Below the pieces are notes generated by a model that saw only the letters and a list, made by a program, of their open reading frames with translations, made no database searches and was not told the origin of the DNA. A stretch of DNA of 64,000 nt from Sphingomonas sp. HF-S4 (lineage in GTDB: Bacteria; Pseudomonadota; Alphaproteobacteria; Sphingomonadales; Sphingomonadaceae): NCBI RefSeq assembly GCF_032911445.1, contig NZ_JAWJEJ010000001.1, forward strand, positions 2,542,001 to 2,606,000, read 5' to 3'. The position numbers were made by a program, and so were the translations under genes. Positions 8,456-18,603 of this stretch are shown here, piece after piece (within the stretch, counting starts at the first letter, position 1; every line of letters begins with the position of its first letter).

Positions 8456-8844
8456 GTCGTGCACTCGCTTTCGCTTTTGTCGCGCTGATGGAAAGGAAGC
8501 GGCGCGCATAGCGGCGGGATGGGGTTTTGTCGACTCGTTATGTTGGCGCGGTTGACTCGGGAAGTTGACGAAGTTGACTCATATCGCGGGTTTCCGCGAA
8601 ACCGCCCGCGACGCGGCACCTTCACGGCAGTAACTGGCCACGGCACAGATGCGGCGCATACCCGCCACACAGGCGAAGGCGACGTCGCAACAACCCGCCG
8701 CACGCGTTCAAGCAGATGCTGTGCTGTATCGACGGTTCAAAGAGCCATCCGAGCCAAGCAAAGCAAATCCTACATTGCAAGCGCGGGCGTCTGCCGGCCT
8801 CGGCCGATCGCCCCAATGTGCCCCTTGCTCCCCTCGCCTTTCGG
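8456..8844. other. Intergenic region upstream of rplO
   Basis: 389 bases without a credible gene. It should contain the rplO promoter, but no convincing -35/-10 pair was found on the minus strand. It holds three direct GTTGAC hexamers (8551, 8564 and 8573, plus strand) and a hairpin at 8585-8610 (GGTTTC/GAAACC with flanking CGCG arms). These may be regulator sites or a leader structure. Confidence 0.6.
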
Positions 8845-9669
8845 TCAGCCGTTCGCGGGTTCGTCTAGCCGGAAGTGGAACACGCGGCTGGGCCCGTCCT
8901 CCGGGACGACGTAGAGGTCGCGGCCCTCGATCGCCATGCCTTCACCGGTATAGGGGCCGCCGCGGCCCAAAGGCCGGATCGGGCCGATCGCGCCGGCCTG
9001 CAGGGTTCGTACGACCTTCATCGATGGCCAGTCGATCCAGTCGACGGTGCCGCTCCACGGCGTCCGCGTTCCACCAGCAACGAGTTCGTCGCCAACGAAC
9101 TTGATGTCCTGATATTGTGTCGCGGAGGGGTTCGGCACCGTCCGCGCTCGCGCAGCGTCGTTCAGGTCGAAGATGTAGAGCAGCTTGCTGTCCCAATTGC
9201 CCGCGACGAGCGTGCTACCCGACGCCGCCACGCAGCCCAGATGATCCGGCACGTGAATCTTCCGGCGCACCGCGAGGCTGTCGGCGTCGATCTCGACCAG
9301 CACTGCCGAGCTGTTTGGCTTCATCTCGGCGACCGGAACCCAGATCGAACCGTCGGAAATTGATATGCCACCAGGATGATAGCGTGCCCCGTCGGTGAGC
9401 TCGCGTCGCCGGAGAAGCTTGCCGGTGCCCCGATCGAACTCGTGGATATAGGCCTTGCGACTGCCGTGATCGACCGAAGTGACCCAGATCCGCCGGCGAT
9501 CGAGCTCGAGCCCCTGGACGTGATACAGCTCGCCTTCGAGATCGAGCGCGCCCAGGAGTTGCGCGTGCTCGATCGGACGGTCCAATCGGTCCGGGGCGGC
9601 GGCGACCAGCAGGCTCGACATCATCAGGACGAACCCGGTCAAACTCGATCGCAGGGTCTTGCGGATCAT
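8845..9669 (-). CDS. Secreted DUF6454-like protein with propeller-type repeats
   Basis: A 274-residue product with a signal peptide (MIRKTLRSSLTGFVLMMSSL, cleavage after AAA). The rest is built of short beta-rich blades typical of propellers: HVQGLELDRRRIWVTSVDH, HPGGISISDGSIWVPVAEM, GCVAASGSTLVAGNWDSKLL and a closing GEGMAIEGRDLYVVPEDG. It resembles the DUF6454 family, whose activity is unknown, so a role in extracytoplasmic binding is only inference. It sits in the same direction between rpmD and rplO, behind the terminator at 9767-9794, and looks like an insertion into the spc block. ATG at 9669; no strong ribosome-binding site was noted. Confidence 0.8.
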   Translation of the reverse strand: MIRKTLRSSLTGFVLMMSSLLVAAAPDRLDRPIEHAQLLGALDLEGELYHVQGLELDRRRIWVTSVDHGSRKAYIHEFDRGTGKLLRRRELTDGARYHPGGISISDGSIWVPVAEMKPNSSAVLVEIDADSLAVRRKIHVPDHLGCVAASGSTLVAGNWDSKLLYIFDLNDAARARTVPNPSATQYQDIKFVGDELVAGGTRTPWSGTVDWIDWPSMKVVRTLQAGAIGPIRPLGRGGPYTGEGMAIEGRDLYVVPEDGPSRVFHFRLDEPANG

Positions 9670-9766
9670 CGCGCGCGCCTCGGGTCGTTGCGTGTCCGGT
9701 CCCGATGGCAGGGTTATGCGTCAGACGCGCGGCACGCCCGTGAAACGCCGATGACGCACGCACACG

Positions 9767-9794
9767 AAAAGGGGCGGTAGTCGCCTACCGCCCC
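9767..9794 (-). terminator. Rho-independent terminator after rpmD
   Basis: A perfect 10-bp stem (GGGGCGGTAG at 9771-9780 with CTACCGCCCC at 9785-9794, 4-base loop) is followed on the minus strand by TTTT (9770-9767). It lies 27 bases after the rpmD stop and ends the long S10-spc transcript before the DUF6454-like gene. Confidence 0.9.
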
Positions 9795-9820
9795 TTCCCT
9801 ATTTCGCGCGATGCGAAGGC

Positions 9821-10000
9821 TTAGCCCTCGATCACTTCCACCATGTGCGGCAGCTTGCGGATCATGCCGCGGACCTCGGGGCTGTCTTCCAGCTCCGAGA
9901 CCTTGTGCATCTTGTTGAGGCCGAGCCCGATCAGCGTCGCGCGCTGATCCTTGGTGCGGCGGATCGGCGAACCGATCTGCTTGATCTTGATCTTCGCCAT
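9821..10000 (-). CDS. rpmD: 50S ribosomal protein L30
   Basis: L30 is a small peripheral protein of the large subunit. The 59-residue product begins [15 protein letters not shown], continues [18 protein letters not shown] and ends [15 protein letters not shown], matching the family over its whole length. It starts 6 bases after the rpsE stop and is the last gene before a strong terminator. Confidence 0.97.
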   Translation of the reverse strand: MAKIKIKQIGSPIRRTKDQRATLIGLGLNKMHKVSELEDSPEVRGMIRKLPHMVEVIEG

Positions 10001-10006
10001 GATCGT

Positions 10007-10777
10007 TTACTCCGCGATCGCTGCTGCGTCTGCCTCGGCGGTCTGCGAACCACCGCGGCCGAGCAGGTCGGCGATCTTCTTGCCGCGCCGCTGAGCGACC
10101 GACTTCGGCGAAGTCTGCTCGTTCAGCGCCTCGAAGGTGGCGCGGATCATGTTGTAGGGGTTCGAGGTGCCGACCGACTTGGTCACCACATCGGCAACGC
10201 CCAGCGACTCGAAGATGGCGCGCATCGGGCCACCCGCGATGATGCCGGTACCGGCAGGCGCCGTGCGGACCGTCACGCGACCGGCACCGAAGTGGCCGTT
10301 GCCGTCGTGATGGAGCGTGCGGCCTTCCTTGAGCGGAATGCGGACCATCGTCTTCTTGGCGGCTGCCGTCGCCTTCGAGATGGCTTCCGGCACTTCGCGT
10401 GCCTTGCCATGACCGAAGCCGACCCGGCCCTTGCCGTCGCCGACGACGACGAGTGCCGCGAAGCCGAAGCGCTTGCCGCCCTTCACCGTCTTCGAGACGC
10501 GGTTGATGTGAACCAGCTTCTCGATCAGCTCTTCGCCGCCATCGTCCTGCGCGCCGCGCGGACCGCCGCGATTGTCACGACCGCCGCGACCACCGTCACG
10601 ACCGCCACGACCACCGCCGCCGCCACCCGGGCCGCCACGACCACGGCCACCGCCGCCGCCGGGACCACCGCGACCGCGACCACCGCCGCCACCGCCCTGA
10701 TAGCCCGTGCTCTCCTGCGCGGGAGCGCCGGCCTCGACGGGAGCGCCGGTTTCCGGCGTGTTGTTCTCGTCAGCCAT
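10007..10777 (-). CDS. rpsE: 30S ribosomal protein S5 with an RGG-rich N-terminal extension
   Basis: S5 lies at the mRNA entry channel and affects decoding accuracy and helicase activity. The 256-residue product is about 90 longer than E. coli S5. The core starts near residue 80 ([20 protein letters not shown]) and includes the double-stranded RNA-binding region [17 protein letters not shown] and the loop [14 protein letters not shown]. Residues 1-78 are an acidic leader, then an unbroken Gly/Arg low-complexity stretch (repeated [11 protein letters not shown] and GGRGGRD units) resembling eukaryotic RGG boxes. The start ATG at 10777 is 2 bases from the rplR stop. The extension makes extra RNA contacts likely, which is inference. 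Confidence 0.96.
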   Translation of the reverse strand: MADENNTPETGAPVEAGAPAQESTGYQGGGGGGRGRGGPGGGGGRGRGGPGGGGGGRGGRDGGRGGRDNRGGPRGAQDDGGEELIEKLVHINRVSKTVKGGKRFGFAALVVVGDGKGRVGFGHGKAREVPEAISKATAAAKKTMVRIPLKEGRTLHHDGNGHFGAGRVTVRTAPAGTGIIAGGPMRAIFESLGVADVVTKSVGTSNPYNMIRATFEALNEQTSPKSVAQRRGKKIADLLGRGGSQTAEADAAAIAE

Positions 10778-10779
10778 GT

Positions 10780-11136
10780 TTAGAACTCCAGTCCGCTCTC
10801 ACGAGCGGCATCCGCCAGCGCCTTGACGCGGCCATGATAGAGGAAGCCGCCGCGATCGAAGACGACCTGCGTCACGCCGGCAGCCTTGGCTGCCTCGGCG
10901 ACGCGCTTGCCGACTTCCTGCGCTGCCGCGACGGTCGCGCCGGTCGTGCCGCGCACGTCCTTCTCGAGCGTCGAAGCTGAAGCGACGGTCTTGCCCTGGG
11001 TATCGTCGATCACCTGGGCATAGATGTGCTTGCCCGAGCGATGGATCGAGAGCCGCGGACGGCCAGCGCCACGCGCCTTGAGGGCGGTGCGATTGCGGCG
11101 ACGCCGCTTCGCGAAGAGCGAGAGACCCTTGGTCAT
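10780..11136 (-). CDS. rplR: 50S ribosomal protein L18
   Basis: L18 binds 5S rRNA together with L5 and L25. The 118-residue product has the basic start [20 protein letters not shown], the core [18 protein letters not shown] and the end [20 protein letters not shown]. Its ATG overlaps the rplF stop by one base (TAATG), implying coupled translation. Confidence 0.98.
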   Translation of the reverse strand: MTKGLSLFAKRRRRNRTALKARGAGRPRLSIHRSGKHIYAQVIDDTQGKTVASASTLEKDVRGTTGATVAAAQEVGKRVAEAAKAAGVTQVVFDRGGFLYHGRVKALADAARESGLEF

Positions 11137-11669
11137 TACTTCTTCTTCCCTTCCTTACGGAAGATGAACTCGCCGTCGTACTTGATGCCCTTGCCCTTGT
11201 AAGGCTCAGGCTTACGCCAGCGGCGAATCTCGGCCGCGATCTGGCCGACCTTCTGCTTGTCGATCCCCGAGATCTCGACCGTGGTCTGATCGGGGGTCTT
11301 GATCTCGATGCCTTCCGGCACGTCGATGTTCACGTCATGCGAATAGCCGAGCTGGAGCTTGAGCACCTTGCCCTGCGATGCAGCGCGATAGCCGACGCCG
11401 GTGATGAGCAGCTTCTTGGTGAAGCCCTCGGTCACGCCGGTGATCAGGTTCTGCACGAGCGTGCGCTGCATGCCCCAGAAGGCACGCGCCGCCTTGGTCT
11501 CGTTGGCCGGCTGCACCGAAATGCCGCCGTCCTCGAGCGTGTAGCTGATCTCGTCGCGCAGGTTGAGCGACAGGGTGCCCTTCGGGCCCTTCACGTTCAG
11601 CACGCGATCGTCGATCGAGGCAGTGACGCCTGCCGGTACGGTGACCGGCTTCTTGCCGATGCGGCTCAT
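11136..11669 (-). CDS. rplF: 50S ribosomal protein L6
   Basis: L6 lies near the factor-binding site of the large subunit. The 177-residue product starts [15 protein letters not shown] and ends with the conserved [16 protein letters not shown] region and an EGKKK tail. The ATG at 11669 gives the family N-terminus; the frame is open upstream but that part overlaps rpsH. It begins one base before the rpsH stop region, in the compact spc order. Confidence 0.98.
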   Translation of the reverse strand: MSRIGKKPVTVPAGVTASIDDRVLNVKGPKGTLSLNLRDEISYTLEDGGISVQPANETKAARAFWGMQRTLVQNLITGVTEGFTKKLLITGVGYRAASQGKVLKLQLGYSHDVNIDVPEGIEIKTPDQTTVEISGIDKQKVGQIAAEIRRWRKPEPYKGKGIKYDGEFIFRKEGKKK

Positions 11670-11670
11670 A

Positions 11671-12066
11671 TCAGAAGACCTCCGCGAGCACTTCGCCGCC
11701 GACATTCTGCTCGCGCGCTTCGGCGTCCGAGAGAACGCCGCGAGGCGTCGAGACGATCGTGATGCCCAGGCCGTTGCGGATCCGGGGCAGTTCCTGCGAA
11801 CCCGAATAGACGCGGCGGCCGGGCTTCGAGACGCGCGCGACGTGCTTGATCGCCGGCTGGCCCTCGAAATATTTCAGCTCGATGCGGATGCCGGCGGCAG
11901 GGCCCATCTGCTCCTCGCTATAGCCACGGATGTAGCCTTCGCGCTGGAGAACATCGAGAACGCGTGCCCGCAGCTTCGACGCAGGCGTAAGGACGGAGTC
12001 CTTGCGCGCGCGCTGGCCGTTGCGGATGCGGGTGAGCATATCACCCAGGGGATCGGTCAAAGCCAT
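11671..12066 (-). CDS. rpsH: 30S ribosomal protein S8
   Basis: S8 binds the central domain of 16S rRNA and in E. coli represses the spc operon by binding its mRNA. The 131-residue product begins [20 protein letters not shown] and has the conserved C-terminal RNA-binding stretch [19 protein letters not shown]. Normal length for the family. It lies 10 bases after rpsN. Confidence 0.98.
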   Translation of the reverse strand: MALTDPLGDMLTRIRNGQRARKDSVLTPASKLRARVLDVLQREGYIRGYSEEQMGPAAGIRIELKYFEGQPAIKHVARVSKPGRRVYSGSQELPRIRNGLGITIVSTPRGVLSDAEAREQNVGGEVLAEVF

Positions 12067-12076
12067 CTCGTAGTCC

Positions 12077-12382
12077 TTACCAGCTCGACTTCGTGAGGCC
12101 GGGGATCAGGCCCTTGTTGGCCAGATCGCGCAGCATGACGCGTGCGAGACGGAACTTGCGGTAATAGGCGCGCGGGCGGCCGGTCAGCTCGCACCGATTG
12201 CGGATGCGGGTCGGATTCCCGTTGCGGGGAATCTCGGCCATCTTCAGCCGCGCGATGAGGCGCTCGGTATCGTCCAAGCTCTCGTCGTTCGCCGTCGCCT
12301 TGAGCTTCGCATACTTGCCGGCGTACTTCTTCACCAGCTGCTTGCGACGCTCGTTCTTGTTGATGGAACTCAGTTTCGCCAT
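12077..12382 (-). CDS. rpsN: 30S ribosomal protein S14, zinc-free type
   Basis: S14 is in the head of the 30S subunit. The 101-residue product is the long form: it lacks the CxxC pairs of the zinc-binding form and shows [20 protein letters not shown] and the signature [14 protein letters not shown]. Its position between rplE and rpsH is standard. Confidence 0.98.
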   Translation of the reverse strand: MAKLSSINKNERRKQLVKKYAGKYAKLKATANDESLDDTERLIARLKMAEIPRNGNPTRIRNRCELTGRPRAYYRKFRLARVMLRDLANKGLIPGLTKSSW

Positions 12383-12401
12383 GACTTAAGTTCTCTTTCC
12401 C

Positions 12402-12989
12402 TTACGCTGCCTGCTTCGCTTCGCCGTCCGCAGTTTCCTGCGGGAACGGGAAGCCGAAGAGACGAAGAAGCTCGCGAGCCTCGTCGTCGGTCTTGGCGGT
12501 GGTGGTGACGATCACGTCCATGCCGCGGATCTTGTCGACCTTGTCATAGCTGATCTCCGGGAAGATCAGCTGCTCCTTGAGGCCGCAGGCATAGTTGCCA
12601 CGGCCGTCGAACGACTTCGGGTTGAGGCCACGGAAGTCGCGAACGCGCGGCAGCGCGATCGTGATGAAGCGGTCGAGGAACTCGTACATCCGCTCGCGGC
12701 GCAAGGTAACCTTGCAGCCGATCGGCATGCCTTCGCGCAGCTTGAACTGTGCGATCGACTTCTTCGCCTTGGCGATGACGGGCTTCTGGCCGGCGATGAG
12801 CTCCATCTCCGAAGCAGCCTGCTCGACCTTCTTCTTGTCCTGGGTGGCTTCGCCGACGCCCATGTTCAGCACGATCTTCTCGATCCGCGGAACTTCCATG
12901 ACGTTCTTGTAGCCGAACTTCTCGGTCATCGCCTTGGCGATGGTCTCGTCGTACAGCTTCCGCATCCGCGGCGTGTAGGAATCAGCCAT
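12402..12989 (-). CDS. rplE: 50S ribosomal protein L5
   Basis: L5 binds 5S rRNA and contacts P-site tRNA. The 195-residue product has [19 protein letters not shown] at the start, the core [20 protein letters not shown] and the end [20 protein letters not shown], plus an extra tail of about 12 residues. The ATG at 12989 overlaps the end of rplX by 8 bases. Slightly longer than the usual 179-186 residues. Confidence 0.97.
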   Translation of the reverse strand: MADSYTPRMRKLYDETIAKAMTEKFGYKNVMEVPRIEKIVLNMGVGEATQDKKKVEQAASEMELIAGQKPVIAKAKKSIAQFKLREGMPIGCKVTLRRERMYEFLDRFITIALPRVRDFRGLNPKSFDGRGNYACGLKEQLIFPEISYDKVDKIRGMDVIVTTTAKTDDEARELLRLFGFPFPQETADGEAKQAA

Positions 12990-13299
12990 TGATGACCTCC
13001 CCGGTCTTGACGGCGACACGCACCTTCTTGCCGTCGCGGTCCTCGAAGCGGACGCGGGTCGGCTTGCCGTCGGCGGTCACGTGCGCGACCTTCGAGATGG
13101 CGAGCGGTGCTTCCGAACGCTTCAGGCCGCCCTGGGGATCGCCCTGGCTCGGCTTGACGTGGCGCACGGCGACATTGATGCCCGAGACGACGACCTTGCC
13201 GTCCTTGGGCAGCGACTTGACGACTTCGCCGGTCCGTCCCTTGTCCTTGCCGGACAGGACGATGACCTGGTCGCCCTTCTTGATCTTGGCAGCAGCCAT
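12982..13299 (-). CDS. rplX: 50S ribosomal protein L24
   Basis: L24 initiates large-subunit assembly at the 5' end of 23S rRNA. The 105-residue product has the KOW-type start ([21 protein letters not shown]). The ATG at 13299 overlaps the rplN stop (TGATG) and is preferred over a GTG one codon earlier. Its end overlaps the rplE start by 8 bases. Confidence 0.97.
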   Translation of the reverse strand: MAAAKIKKGDQVIVLSGKDKGRTGEVVKSLPKDGKVVVSGINVAVRHVKPSQGDPQGGLKRSEAPLAISKVAHVTADGKPTRVRFEDRDGKKVRVAVKTGEVING

Positions 13300-13667
13300 C
13301 ACAGCACCTCGGGCGCGAGCGAAATGATCTTCATGAAGCCCTTCGAGCGCAGCTCGCGGACCACCGGCCCGAAGATACGAGTGCCGATCGGCTCCTCGTT
13401 CTTGTTGACCAGCACCGCGGCATTGCCGTCGAAGCGGATCACCGAGCCGTCGGCACGACGGACATCCTTTGCGGTGCGAACGATGACCGCGCGATGCACG
13501 TCACCCTTCTTCACCTTGCCGCGAGGCGCAGCTTCCTTGATGCTGACGACGATGACGTCGCCCACGCCGGCGAAGCGACGCTTCGACCCGCCCAGCACCT
13601 TGATGCACTGCACCCGCTTCGCGCCGCTGTTGTCAGCGACGTCGAGATTGGACTGCATCTGGATCAT
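13299..13667 (-). CDS. rplN: 50S ribosomal protein L14
   Basis: L14 binds 23S rRNA and forms an intersubunit bridge. The 122-residue product begins [20 protein letters not shown] and ends [18 protein letters not shown], full length for the family. It is the first gene of the spc part; 84 bases with no clear signal separate it from rpsQ. Confidence 0.98.
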   Translation of the reverse strand: MIQMQSNLDVADNSGAKRVQCIKVLGGSKRRFAGVGDVIVVSIKEAAPRGKVKKGDVHRAVIVRTAKDVRRADGSVIRFDGNAAVLVNKNEEPIGTRIFGPVVRELRSKGFMKIISLAPEVL

Positions 13668-13751
13668 CGATCCGGTTCCTTCTCGTTTGGCCTGCCGGGA
13701 CCCAGCTAATCCTTGGCCCGGTGGTTCCAGTTAAAATCGAGCCCGAAGGCC

Positions 13752-14021
13752 TTAAGCGGCGTCGGCCTTGGCGGGGGTCGCGTGGGTGTTGACCCGCTCG
13801 ATCACCTTCCAGGTCTTCAGCTTCGAGATCGGCGCGGTCTCTTCGATGCGCACGGTCTCACCCGCGTGATATTCGTTGCCCTCGTCATGGGCGTGGTACT
13901 TCTTCGAACGACGGATGATCTTGCCGTAGAGCGGGTGCTTGACCTTACGCTCCACGAGCACGACGACCGTCTTGTCGCCCTTGTCCGAGACAATGTTCCC
14001 GGTCAGCACGCGCTTCGGCAT
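13752..14021 (-). CDS. rpsQ: 30S ribosomal protein S17
   Basis: S17 binds the 5' domain of 16S rRNA. The 89-residue product begins [20 protein letters not shown] and contains the family motif [20 protein letters not shown]. It starts 12 bases after rpmC and is the last gene of the S10 part. Confidence 0.98.
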   Translation of the reverse strand: MPKRVLTGNIVSDKGDKTVVVLVERKVKHPLYGKIIRRSKKYHAHDEGNEYHAGETVRIEETAPISKLKTWKVIERVNTHATPAKADAA

Positions 14022-14033
14022 GGTCTCGTTTCC

Positions 14034-14237
14034 TTACTTCGCAGCCGAGCGGGTACGCTCGGACTGCAGCGTCTTGATGCGGGCGATGTCGCGACGGACT
14101 TCCTTGACCCGGCTCGACTTCTCGAGCTGGCTGGTCGCGGCCTGGAAGCGGAGGTTGAACGCCTCGCGCTTGAGGTTGCCCAGCTCTTCGCCGAGCTGGT
14201 CGTCGGTCTTCGCACGAAGATCGGTAGCCTTGGTCAT
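14034..14237 (-). CDS. rpmC: 50S ribosomal protein L29
   Basis: L29 is a small two-helix protein at the exit of the peptide tunnel, where trigger factor and SRP dock. The 67-residue product has the typical start [19 protein letters not shown] and the signature [18 protein letters not shown]. It follows rplP by 4 bases. Confidence 0.98.
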   Translation of the reverse strand: MTKATDLRAKTDDQLGEELGNLKREAFNLRFQAATSQLEKSSRVKEVRRDIARIKTLQSERTRSAAK

Positions 14238-14241
14238 TCTA

Positions 14242-14673
14242 TCAACCCTCCAGGTGCGAGGTGTCGCCGAGGCGCGCCACGACCTTGACCTTGATCGGCA
14301 GCTTCATCGCCGCGCGGCTGAACGCCTCCGCTGCGAGCGGGCCGGGAACGCCGTCCAGCTCGAACAGGATGCGGCCGGGCTTGACGCGGGCTGCCCAATA
14401 TTCCGGCGAGCCCTTGCCCGAGCCCATGCGGACTTCGGCAGGCTTGCTCGACACCGGAACGTCCGGAAACACGCGGATCCAGAGACGGCCCTGGCGCTTG
14501 ATGTGACGCGTGATCGCGCGGCGAGCCGCTTCGATCTGGCGGGCGGTGATCCGCTCGGGCTCCATCGCCTTCAGGCCGTACGACCCGAAGTTCAGGCTGG
14601 TGCCACCCTTGGCGTCGCCATGGATGCGGCCCTTGAAGGCCTTGCGGAACTTGGTGCGCTTTGGTTGCAGCAT
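14242..14673 (-). CDS. rplP: 50S ribosomal protein L16
   Basis: L16 organises the A-site side of the peptidyl-transferase centre. The 143-residue product starts [19 protein letters not shown] and contains the conserved [19 protein letters not shown] loop. Normal length. It is 12 bases from rpsC. Confidence 0.98.
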   Translation of the reverse strand: MLQPKRTKFRKAFKGRIHGDAKGGTSLNFGSYGLKAMEPERITARQIEAARRAITRHIKRQGRLWIRVFPDVPVSSKPAEVRMGSGKGSPEYWAARVKPGRILFELDGVPGPLAAEAFSRAAMKLPIKVKVVARLGDTSHLEG

Positions 14674-14685
14674 GTTCTTGGGTCC

Positions 14686-15393
14686 TTAGCGGCGATCGTC
14701 GCGCGCGGGGCGCACGCCGGTCGTCTGGGCTTCCATGTTGAGCCGGTCCTGCGCCATCGGATCGTGGCCGAGAATCTCGCCCTTGAAGATCCAGACCTTG
14801 ACGCCGCACACGCCATAGGCGGTGTGGGCTTCGGCGGTGGCGTAGTCGAGGTTGGCGCGCAGCGTGTGCAGCGGAACGCGGCCCTCGCGATAGCCCTCGG
14901 CACGCGCGATCTCGGCGCCGCCGAGACGGCCGCCGCAGGCAACGCGGATGCCGTCGGCACCCAGGCGCATCGCCGACTGGACGGCGCGCTTCATGGCGCG
15001 GCGGAACGCGATACGGCGCTCGAGCTGATCGGCGATGCCCTGCGCGACGAGCTTGGCGTCGACTTCAGGCTTGCGGATCTCGACGATGTTCAGCGACACG
15101 TCCGAGCTGGTCATCGCGCCGAGCGTCTTGCGCAGCTTCTCGATGTCGGTGCCCTTCTTGCCGATGATCACGCCGGGGCGTGCGGCATAGATCGAGATAC
15201 GGCACAGCTTGGCCGGACGCTCGATCACCACCTTCGAGATCGCGGCCTGGGGCAGCGTCTTGACGATGTACTGGCGGATCTTGAGATCCTCGAGGAGCAG
15301 GCGGCCGTAATCGGCGCCTTCCGCGAACCAGCGGCTGTCCCAGGTACGGTTGATCTGCAGACGCAGGCCGATCGGGTTGCTCTTGTGACCCAT
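14686..15393 (-). CDS. rpsC: 30S ribosomal protein S3
   Basis: S3 forms part of the mRNA entry pore and has helicase activity with S4 and S5. The 235-residue product starts [20 protein letters not shown] and holds a KH domain with the loop [14 protein letters not shown]. The C-terminal domain has [20 protein letters not shown]. The ATG at 15393 overlaps the rplV stop by one base. Confidence 0.98.
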   Translation of the reverse strand: MGHKSNPIGLRLQINRTWDSRWFAEGADYGRLLLEDLKIRQYIVKTLPQAAISKVVIERPAKLCRISIYAARPGVIIGKKGTDIEKLRKTLGAMTSSDVSLNIVEIRKPEVDAKLVAQGIADQLERRIAFRRAMKRAVQSAMRLGADGIRVACGGRLGGAEIARAEGYREGRVPLHTLRANLDYATAEAHTAYGVCGVKVWIFKGEILGHDPMAQDRLNMEAQTTGVRPARDDRR

Positions 15394-15770
15394 TATGCTT
15401 CTTCCTGCTCGCGGACGACGATGCGAAGACGGCTGAACGGCTTCAGGATGCGGGTGGACTTGCCACGGCCGCGGGTCGCGAAGCGCTTCATCGTGATCGA
15501 CTTGCCGACCGACGCCTCGGCGACGACGAGCGCGTCGACGTCGAGGTTATGGTTGTTTTCCGCATTGGCGATCGCCGAAGCGAGAACCTTGCGCGCATCG
15601 ACCGCCATCGCCTTGGTGGAGAACTGAAGGATGTTCAGCGCGTCACCGGCCTTGCGGCCGCGGATGAGGCCCGCGACGAGGTTCAGCTTCTGGGCCGAAC
15701 CGCGGATCTGGGTTGCAACCGCCAGCGCTTCCTTGTCGCCGACCTTGCGGGGTGCCTGAGGCTTGGACAT
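15393..15770 (-). CDS. rplV: 50S ribosomal protein L22
   Basis: L22 lines the nascent-peptide tunnel with its long beta hairpin. The 125-residue product has [20 protein letters not shown] and the hairpin region [19 protein letters not shown]. It overlaps rpsS by one base (TAATG). Confidence 0.98.
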   Translation of the reverse strand: MSKPQAPRKVGDKEALAVATQIRGSAQKLNLVAGLIRGRKAGDALNILQFSTKAMAVDARKVLASAIANAENNHNLDVDALVVAEASVGKSITMKRFATRGRGKSTRILKPFSRLRIVVREQEEA

Positions 15771-16045
15771 TAGCGCTTACCCTTCTTGTCGGCGGCGTGG
15801 CCGGGGAAGAAGCGGGTCGGCGCGAACTCGCCGAGCTTCATGCCGACCATGTCTTCGTTGACCGACACCGGCACGAACTTGCGGCCGTTGTAGACGCTGA
15901 AGGTCAGGCCGACGAAGTCGGGCAGGATCGTCGAGCGGCGCGACCAGGTCTTGATCGGCGCACGCGCGTTGGTCTCCTGCGCGGTCTGCGCCTTCTTCAG
16001 GAGGTGGAGGTCCACGAACGGACCCTTCCAGACGGAACGAGCCAT
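15770..16045 (-). CDS. rpsS: 30S ribosomal protein S19
   Basis: S19 is in the 30S head next to S13. The 91-residue product begins [19 protein letters not shown] and has the core [20 protein letters not shown] followed by [16 protein letters not shown]. It lies 6 bases after rplB and is full length. Confidence 0.98.
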   Translation of the reverse strand: MARSVWKGPFVDLHLLKKAQTAQETNARAPIKTWSRRSTILPDFVGLTFSVYNGRKFVPVSVNEDMVGMKLGEFAPTRFFPGHAADKKGKR

Positions 16046-16051
16046 GAGCGG

Positions 16052-16903
16052 TTAGCCCTTCTTCTTGGCGTGACGCGAACGGATGATCATCTTGTCCGTC
16101 GCCTTGTTGTGGCGGGTGCGCGCACCCTTGGTCGGCTTGCCCCACGGGGTGACCGGATGACGGCCGCCCGAGGTCCGGCCTTCACCACCGCCGTGCGGGT
16201 GGTCGACCGGGTTCTTCGCGACGCCGCGGGTCAGCGGGCGGATGCCCTTCCAGCGGTTGCGGCCGGCCTTGCCGAGGTTGGTGTTCTGGTTGTCCGGGTT
16301 GGACACCGCACCGACCGTCGCCATGCAATTGCCGTGGATGTAGCGCTGCTCGCCCGAGTTGAGGCGAACGATCACCATGCCGCGGTCGCGGCCGACGACC
16401 TGCACATAGGTGCCGGCCGAACGGGCGATCTGGCCGCCCTTGCCCGGCTTCATCTCCACGTTGTGGACGATGGTGCCGACCGGCATCGACGCGAGTTCCA
16501 TGGCGTTGCCCGGCTTCACGTCGGTCTTCTTGCCGGCGATCACCTTGTCGCCGACAGCGAGGCGCTGCGGGGCGATGATGTAGGCGACGCGGTCCTTGCC
16601 CGCTTCGTCCTTGCCGTAATTGACCAGCGCGATGAACGCGGTGCGGTTCGGGTCATACTCGATCCGCTCGACGGCGCCCTCGACATCCCACAGGCGGCGC
16701 TTGAAATCGACGATGCGATAGCGCTGCTTGTGGCCGCCGGCGATGCCGCGCGAGGTCACGTGACCCTTGTTGTTGCGACCGCCGGTCTTGTTCTTGCCTT
16801 CGGTCAGCGACTTGACCGGGCGGCCCTTGTAGAGGCCCGAACGGTCGATGAGGATGAGGCCACGAACGCCAGGCGACGTCGGGTTGTAATTCTTGAGTGC
16901 CAT
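16052..16903 (-). CDS. rplB: 50S ribosomal protein L2
   Basis: L2 is a core protein of the large subunit needed for subunit joining and peptidyl transfer. The 283-residue product shows the N-terminal region [20 protein letters not shown], the SH3-like core and the C-terminal motif [19 protein letters not shown], which contains the conserved histidine next to the peptidyl-transferase centre. It overlaps the rplW stop by one base. Confidence 0.98.
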   Translation of the reverse strand: MALKNYNPTSPGVRGLILIDRSGLYKGRPVKSLTEGKNKTGGRNNKGHVTSRGIAGGHKQRYRIVDFKRRLWDVEGAVERIEYDPNRTAFIALVNYGKDEAGKDRVAYIIAPQRLAVGDKVIAGKKTDVKPGNAMELASMPVGTIVHNVEMKPGKGGQIARSAGTYVQVVGRDRGMVIVRLNSGEQRYIHGNCMATVGAVSNPDNQNTNLGKAGRNRWKGIRPLTRGVAKNPVDHPHGGGEGRTSGGRHPVTPWGKPTKGARTRHNKATDKMIIRSRHAKKKG

Positions 16904-17220
16904 TACGAGTTGACCCCCGAGGTCACGTCGATCTGCTCACCGTCGGCGAGCGTCACGATTGCCTTCTTGATGTCGGAGCGCTTGTAGGGAGCACCCTTCC
17001 AGCGCTTGGTCTTGCCCTTCTGGACGATCGTGTTGACGCCGGTCACCTTGACGTTCCAGAGCGCCTCGACGGCGGCCTTGATCTCGGGCTTGGTGGCGTC
17101 GCCGGCGACCTTGAACACAACGGCGTTGTGCTCGGAGACGAGCGTCGACTTTTCGGTGATGTGCGGCGCGACAATCACGTCATAGTGACGGTTGTCGATC
17201 GCTTCCTTCTGCTTAGCCAT
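16903..17220 (-). CDS. rplW: 50S ribosomal protein L23
   Basis: L23 sits at the tunnel exit and docks trigger factor and SRP. The 105-residue product has [20 protein letters not shown] near the N-terminus and a C-terminal [20 protein letters not shown] segment. It overlaps rplD by 8 bases. Confidence 0.98.
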   Translation of the reverse strand: MAKQKEAIDNRHYDVIVAPHITEKSTLVSEHNAVVFKVAGDATKPEIKAAVEALWNVKVTGVNTIVQKGKTKRWKGAPYKRSDIKKAIVTLADGEQIDVTSGVNS

Positions 17221-17842
17221 TGAAGCGCGCCTCCAGCTTCTCGACGGCAGCGCGGGTCAGGACCAGCGTGTCGCTCTTCAGGATGTCGTACACGTTGGCG
17301 CCCTGGGCCGGCAGCACGTTGACCGTGTGCAGGTTGCCGGCGGCCAGCGCGAAGCTGTTCTCGACGGCGTCGCCATCGATCACCAGCGTCTTCTTGCCGA
17401 AGTTCAGCGTCTCCAGGCTGCCGAGCAGCGTCTTGGTCTTGCTGTCGGCAACCGCCAGGCTGTCCATGACGATCAGCGAGCCGGCCTTGGCATGGCTGCT
17501 GAGCGCCATCTTGAGGCCGAGTGCGCGGATCTTCTTGTTCAGCGACGGATTGAAGTCGCGGACGCGGGCGCCGTGCGCCTTACCACCGCCGATGAACACC
17601 GGAGCGCGGCGATCGCCGTGACGGGCGGTGCCGCCACCCTTCTGGCGACCGAACTTCTTGCCGGTGCGGGCAACGTCGGCGCGCTCGCGCGTGCCACGGG
17701 CCGTCTCGCGACGCTTCTCGAGCTGCCAGGTGACGACGCGATGCAGGATGTCGGCGCGCGGATCGAGGCCGAAGACCTCGTCGTTGAGCTCGATGTCCGC
17801 GGCCTTCGCCTTGGCGTCGAAGGATTGAACCTTGACCTTCAC
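17213..17842 (-). CDS. rplD: 50S ribosomal protein L4
   Basis: L4 lines the peptide tunnel and in gammaproteobacteria represses the S10 operon. The 209-residue product has the tunnel loop region [20 protein letters not shown] followed by [15 protein letters not shown]. The start is the GTG at 17842, supported by AGGAGG 7 bases upstream and by the family N-terminus ([11 protein letters not shown]). An upstream continuation of the frame overlaps rplC and is not used. Only 2 bases separate it from the rplC stop. Confidence 0.96.
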   Translation of the reverse strand: MKVKVQSFDAKAKAADIELNDEVFGLDPRADILHRVVTWQLEKRRETARGTRERADVARTGKKFGRQKGGGTARHGDRRAPVFIGGGKAHGARVRDFNPSLNKKIRALGLKMALSSHAKAGSLIVMDSLAVADSKTKTLLGSLETLNFGKKTLVIDGDAVENSFALAAGNLHTVNVLPAQGANVYDILKSDTLVLTRAAVEKLEARFNG

Positions 17843-17844
17843 GT

Positions 17845-18603
17845 TCAGCCCTCCTGGCCGTCGGTCGCTTCGGGAGCCTCGACCGTGTCGGCCGGGGTTT
17901 CCGCGGGAGCGGTGTCGTTGTTGTTGGCGACCTGCTTGAGGCCGGCGGGGAACGGCGCGTCCGCATGGCGGTCGACCTTCACCGAGTCCTTGACGAACAG
18001 CCAGCCGCCCTTCGAACCAGGGACCGAGCCCTTGACGAAGATCAGGCCGCGCTCGACGTCGGTGCCGACGATCTCGAGGTTCTGCTGGGTGCGATACTTG
18101 TCGCCCATGTGACCGGCCATCTTCTTGTTCTTGAAGACCTTGCCCGGATCCTGGCGCTGACCGGTCGAACCGAGCGAGCGGTGCGAGACCGAGACGCCGT
18201 GGGTAGCGCGCAGACCGCCGAAGCCCCAACGCTTCATGCCGCCGGCGAAACCCTTACCCTGGGTGCGACCCTGGATGTCGACGAACTGGCCGGCGACATA
18301 ATGGTCGGCCGAGATCTCGGCGCCCACTTCGAGCAGGCCGTCCGCGTCGACGCGGAATTCATGGACAACCGCCTTGGGCTCGACTTCGGCCTTGCCGAAG
18401 TGGCCGCGCTGCGGCTTGGCGACATTCTTGCTCTTCGCCGAACCGGCGCCGAGCTGGACGGCGGTATAGCCGTCACGATCTTGTTCGCGAACCGAGACGA
18501 CCTGAACGCCTTCGAGCGCCAGAACGGTGACCGGCACGTGGCGGCCGTCGTCCTGGAACAGGCGGGTCATCCCCAACTTCTTCGCGATCACGCCAGTGCG
18601 CAT
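17845..18603 (-). CDS. rplC: 50S ribosomal protein L3
   Basis: L3 nucleates large-subunit assembly. The 252-residue product starts [20 protein letters not shown] and has the conserved [20 protein letters not shown] and [20 protein letters not shown] region. The C-terminal 35 residues are an acidic Ala/Pro/Glu tail absent from E. coli L3. AGGAG precedes the ATG by about 9 bases. It is separated from rpsJ by a structured 278-base gap. Confidence 0.97.
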   Translation of the reverse strand: MRTGVIAKKLGMTRLFQDDGRHVPVTVLALEGVQVVSVREQDRDGYTAVQLGAGSAKSKNVAKPQRGHFGKAEVEPKAVVHEFRVDADGLLEVGAEISADHYVAGQFVDIQGRTQGKGFAGGMKRWGFGGLRATHGVSVSHRSLGSTGQRQDPGKVFKNKKMAGHMGDKYRTQQNLEIVGTDVERGLIFVKGSVPGSKGGWLFVKDSVKVDRHADAPFPAGLKQVANNNDTAPAETPADTVEAPEATDGQEG

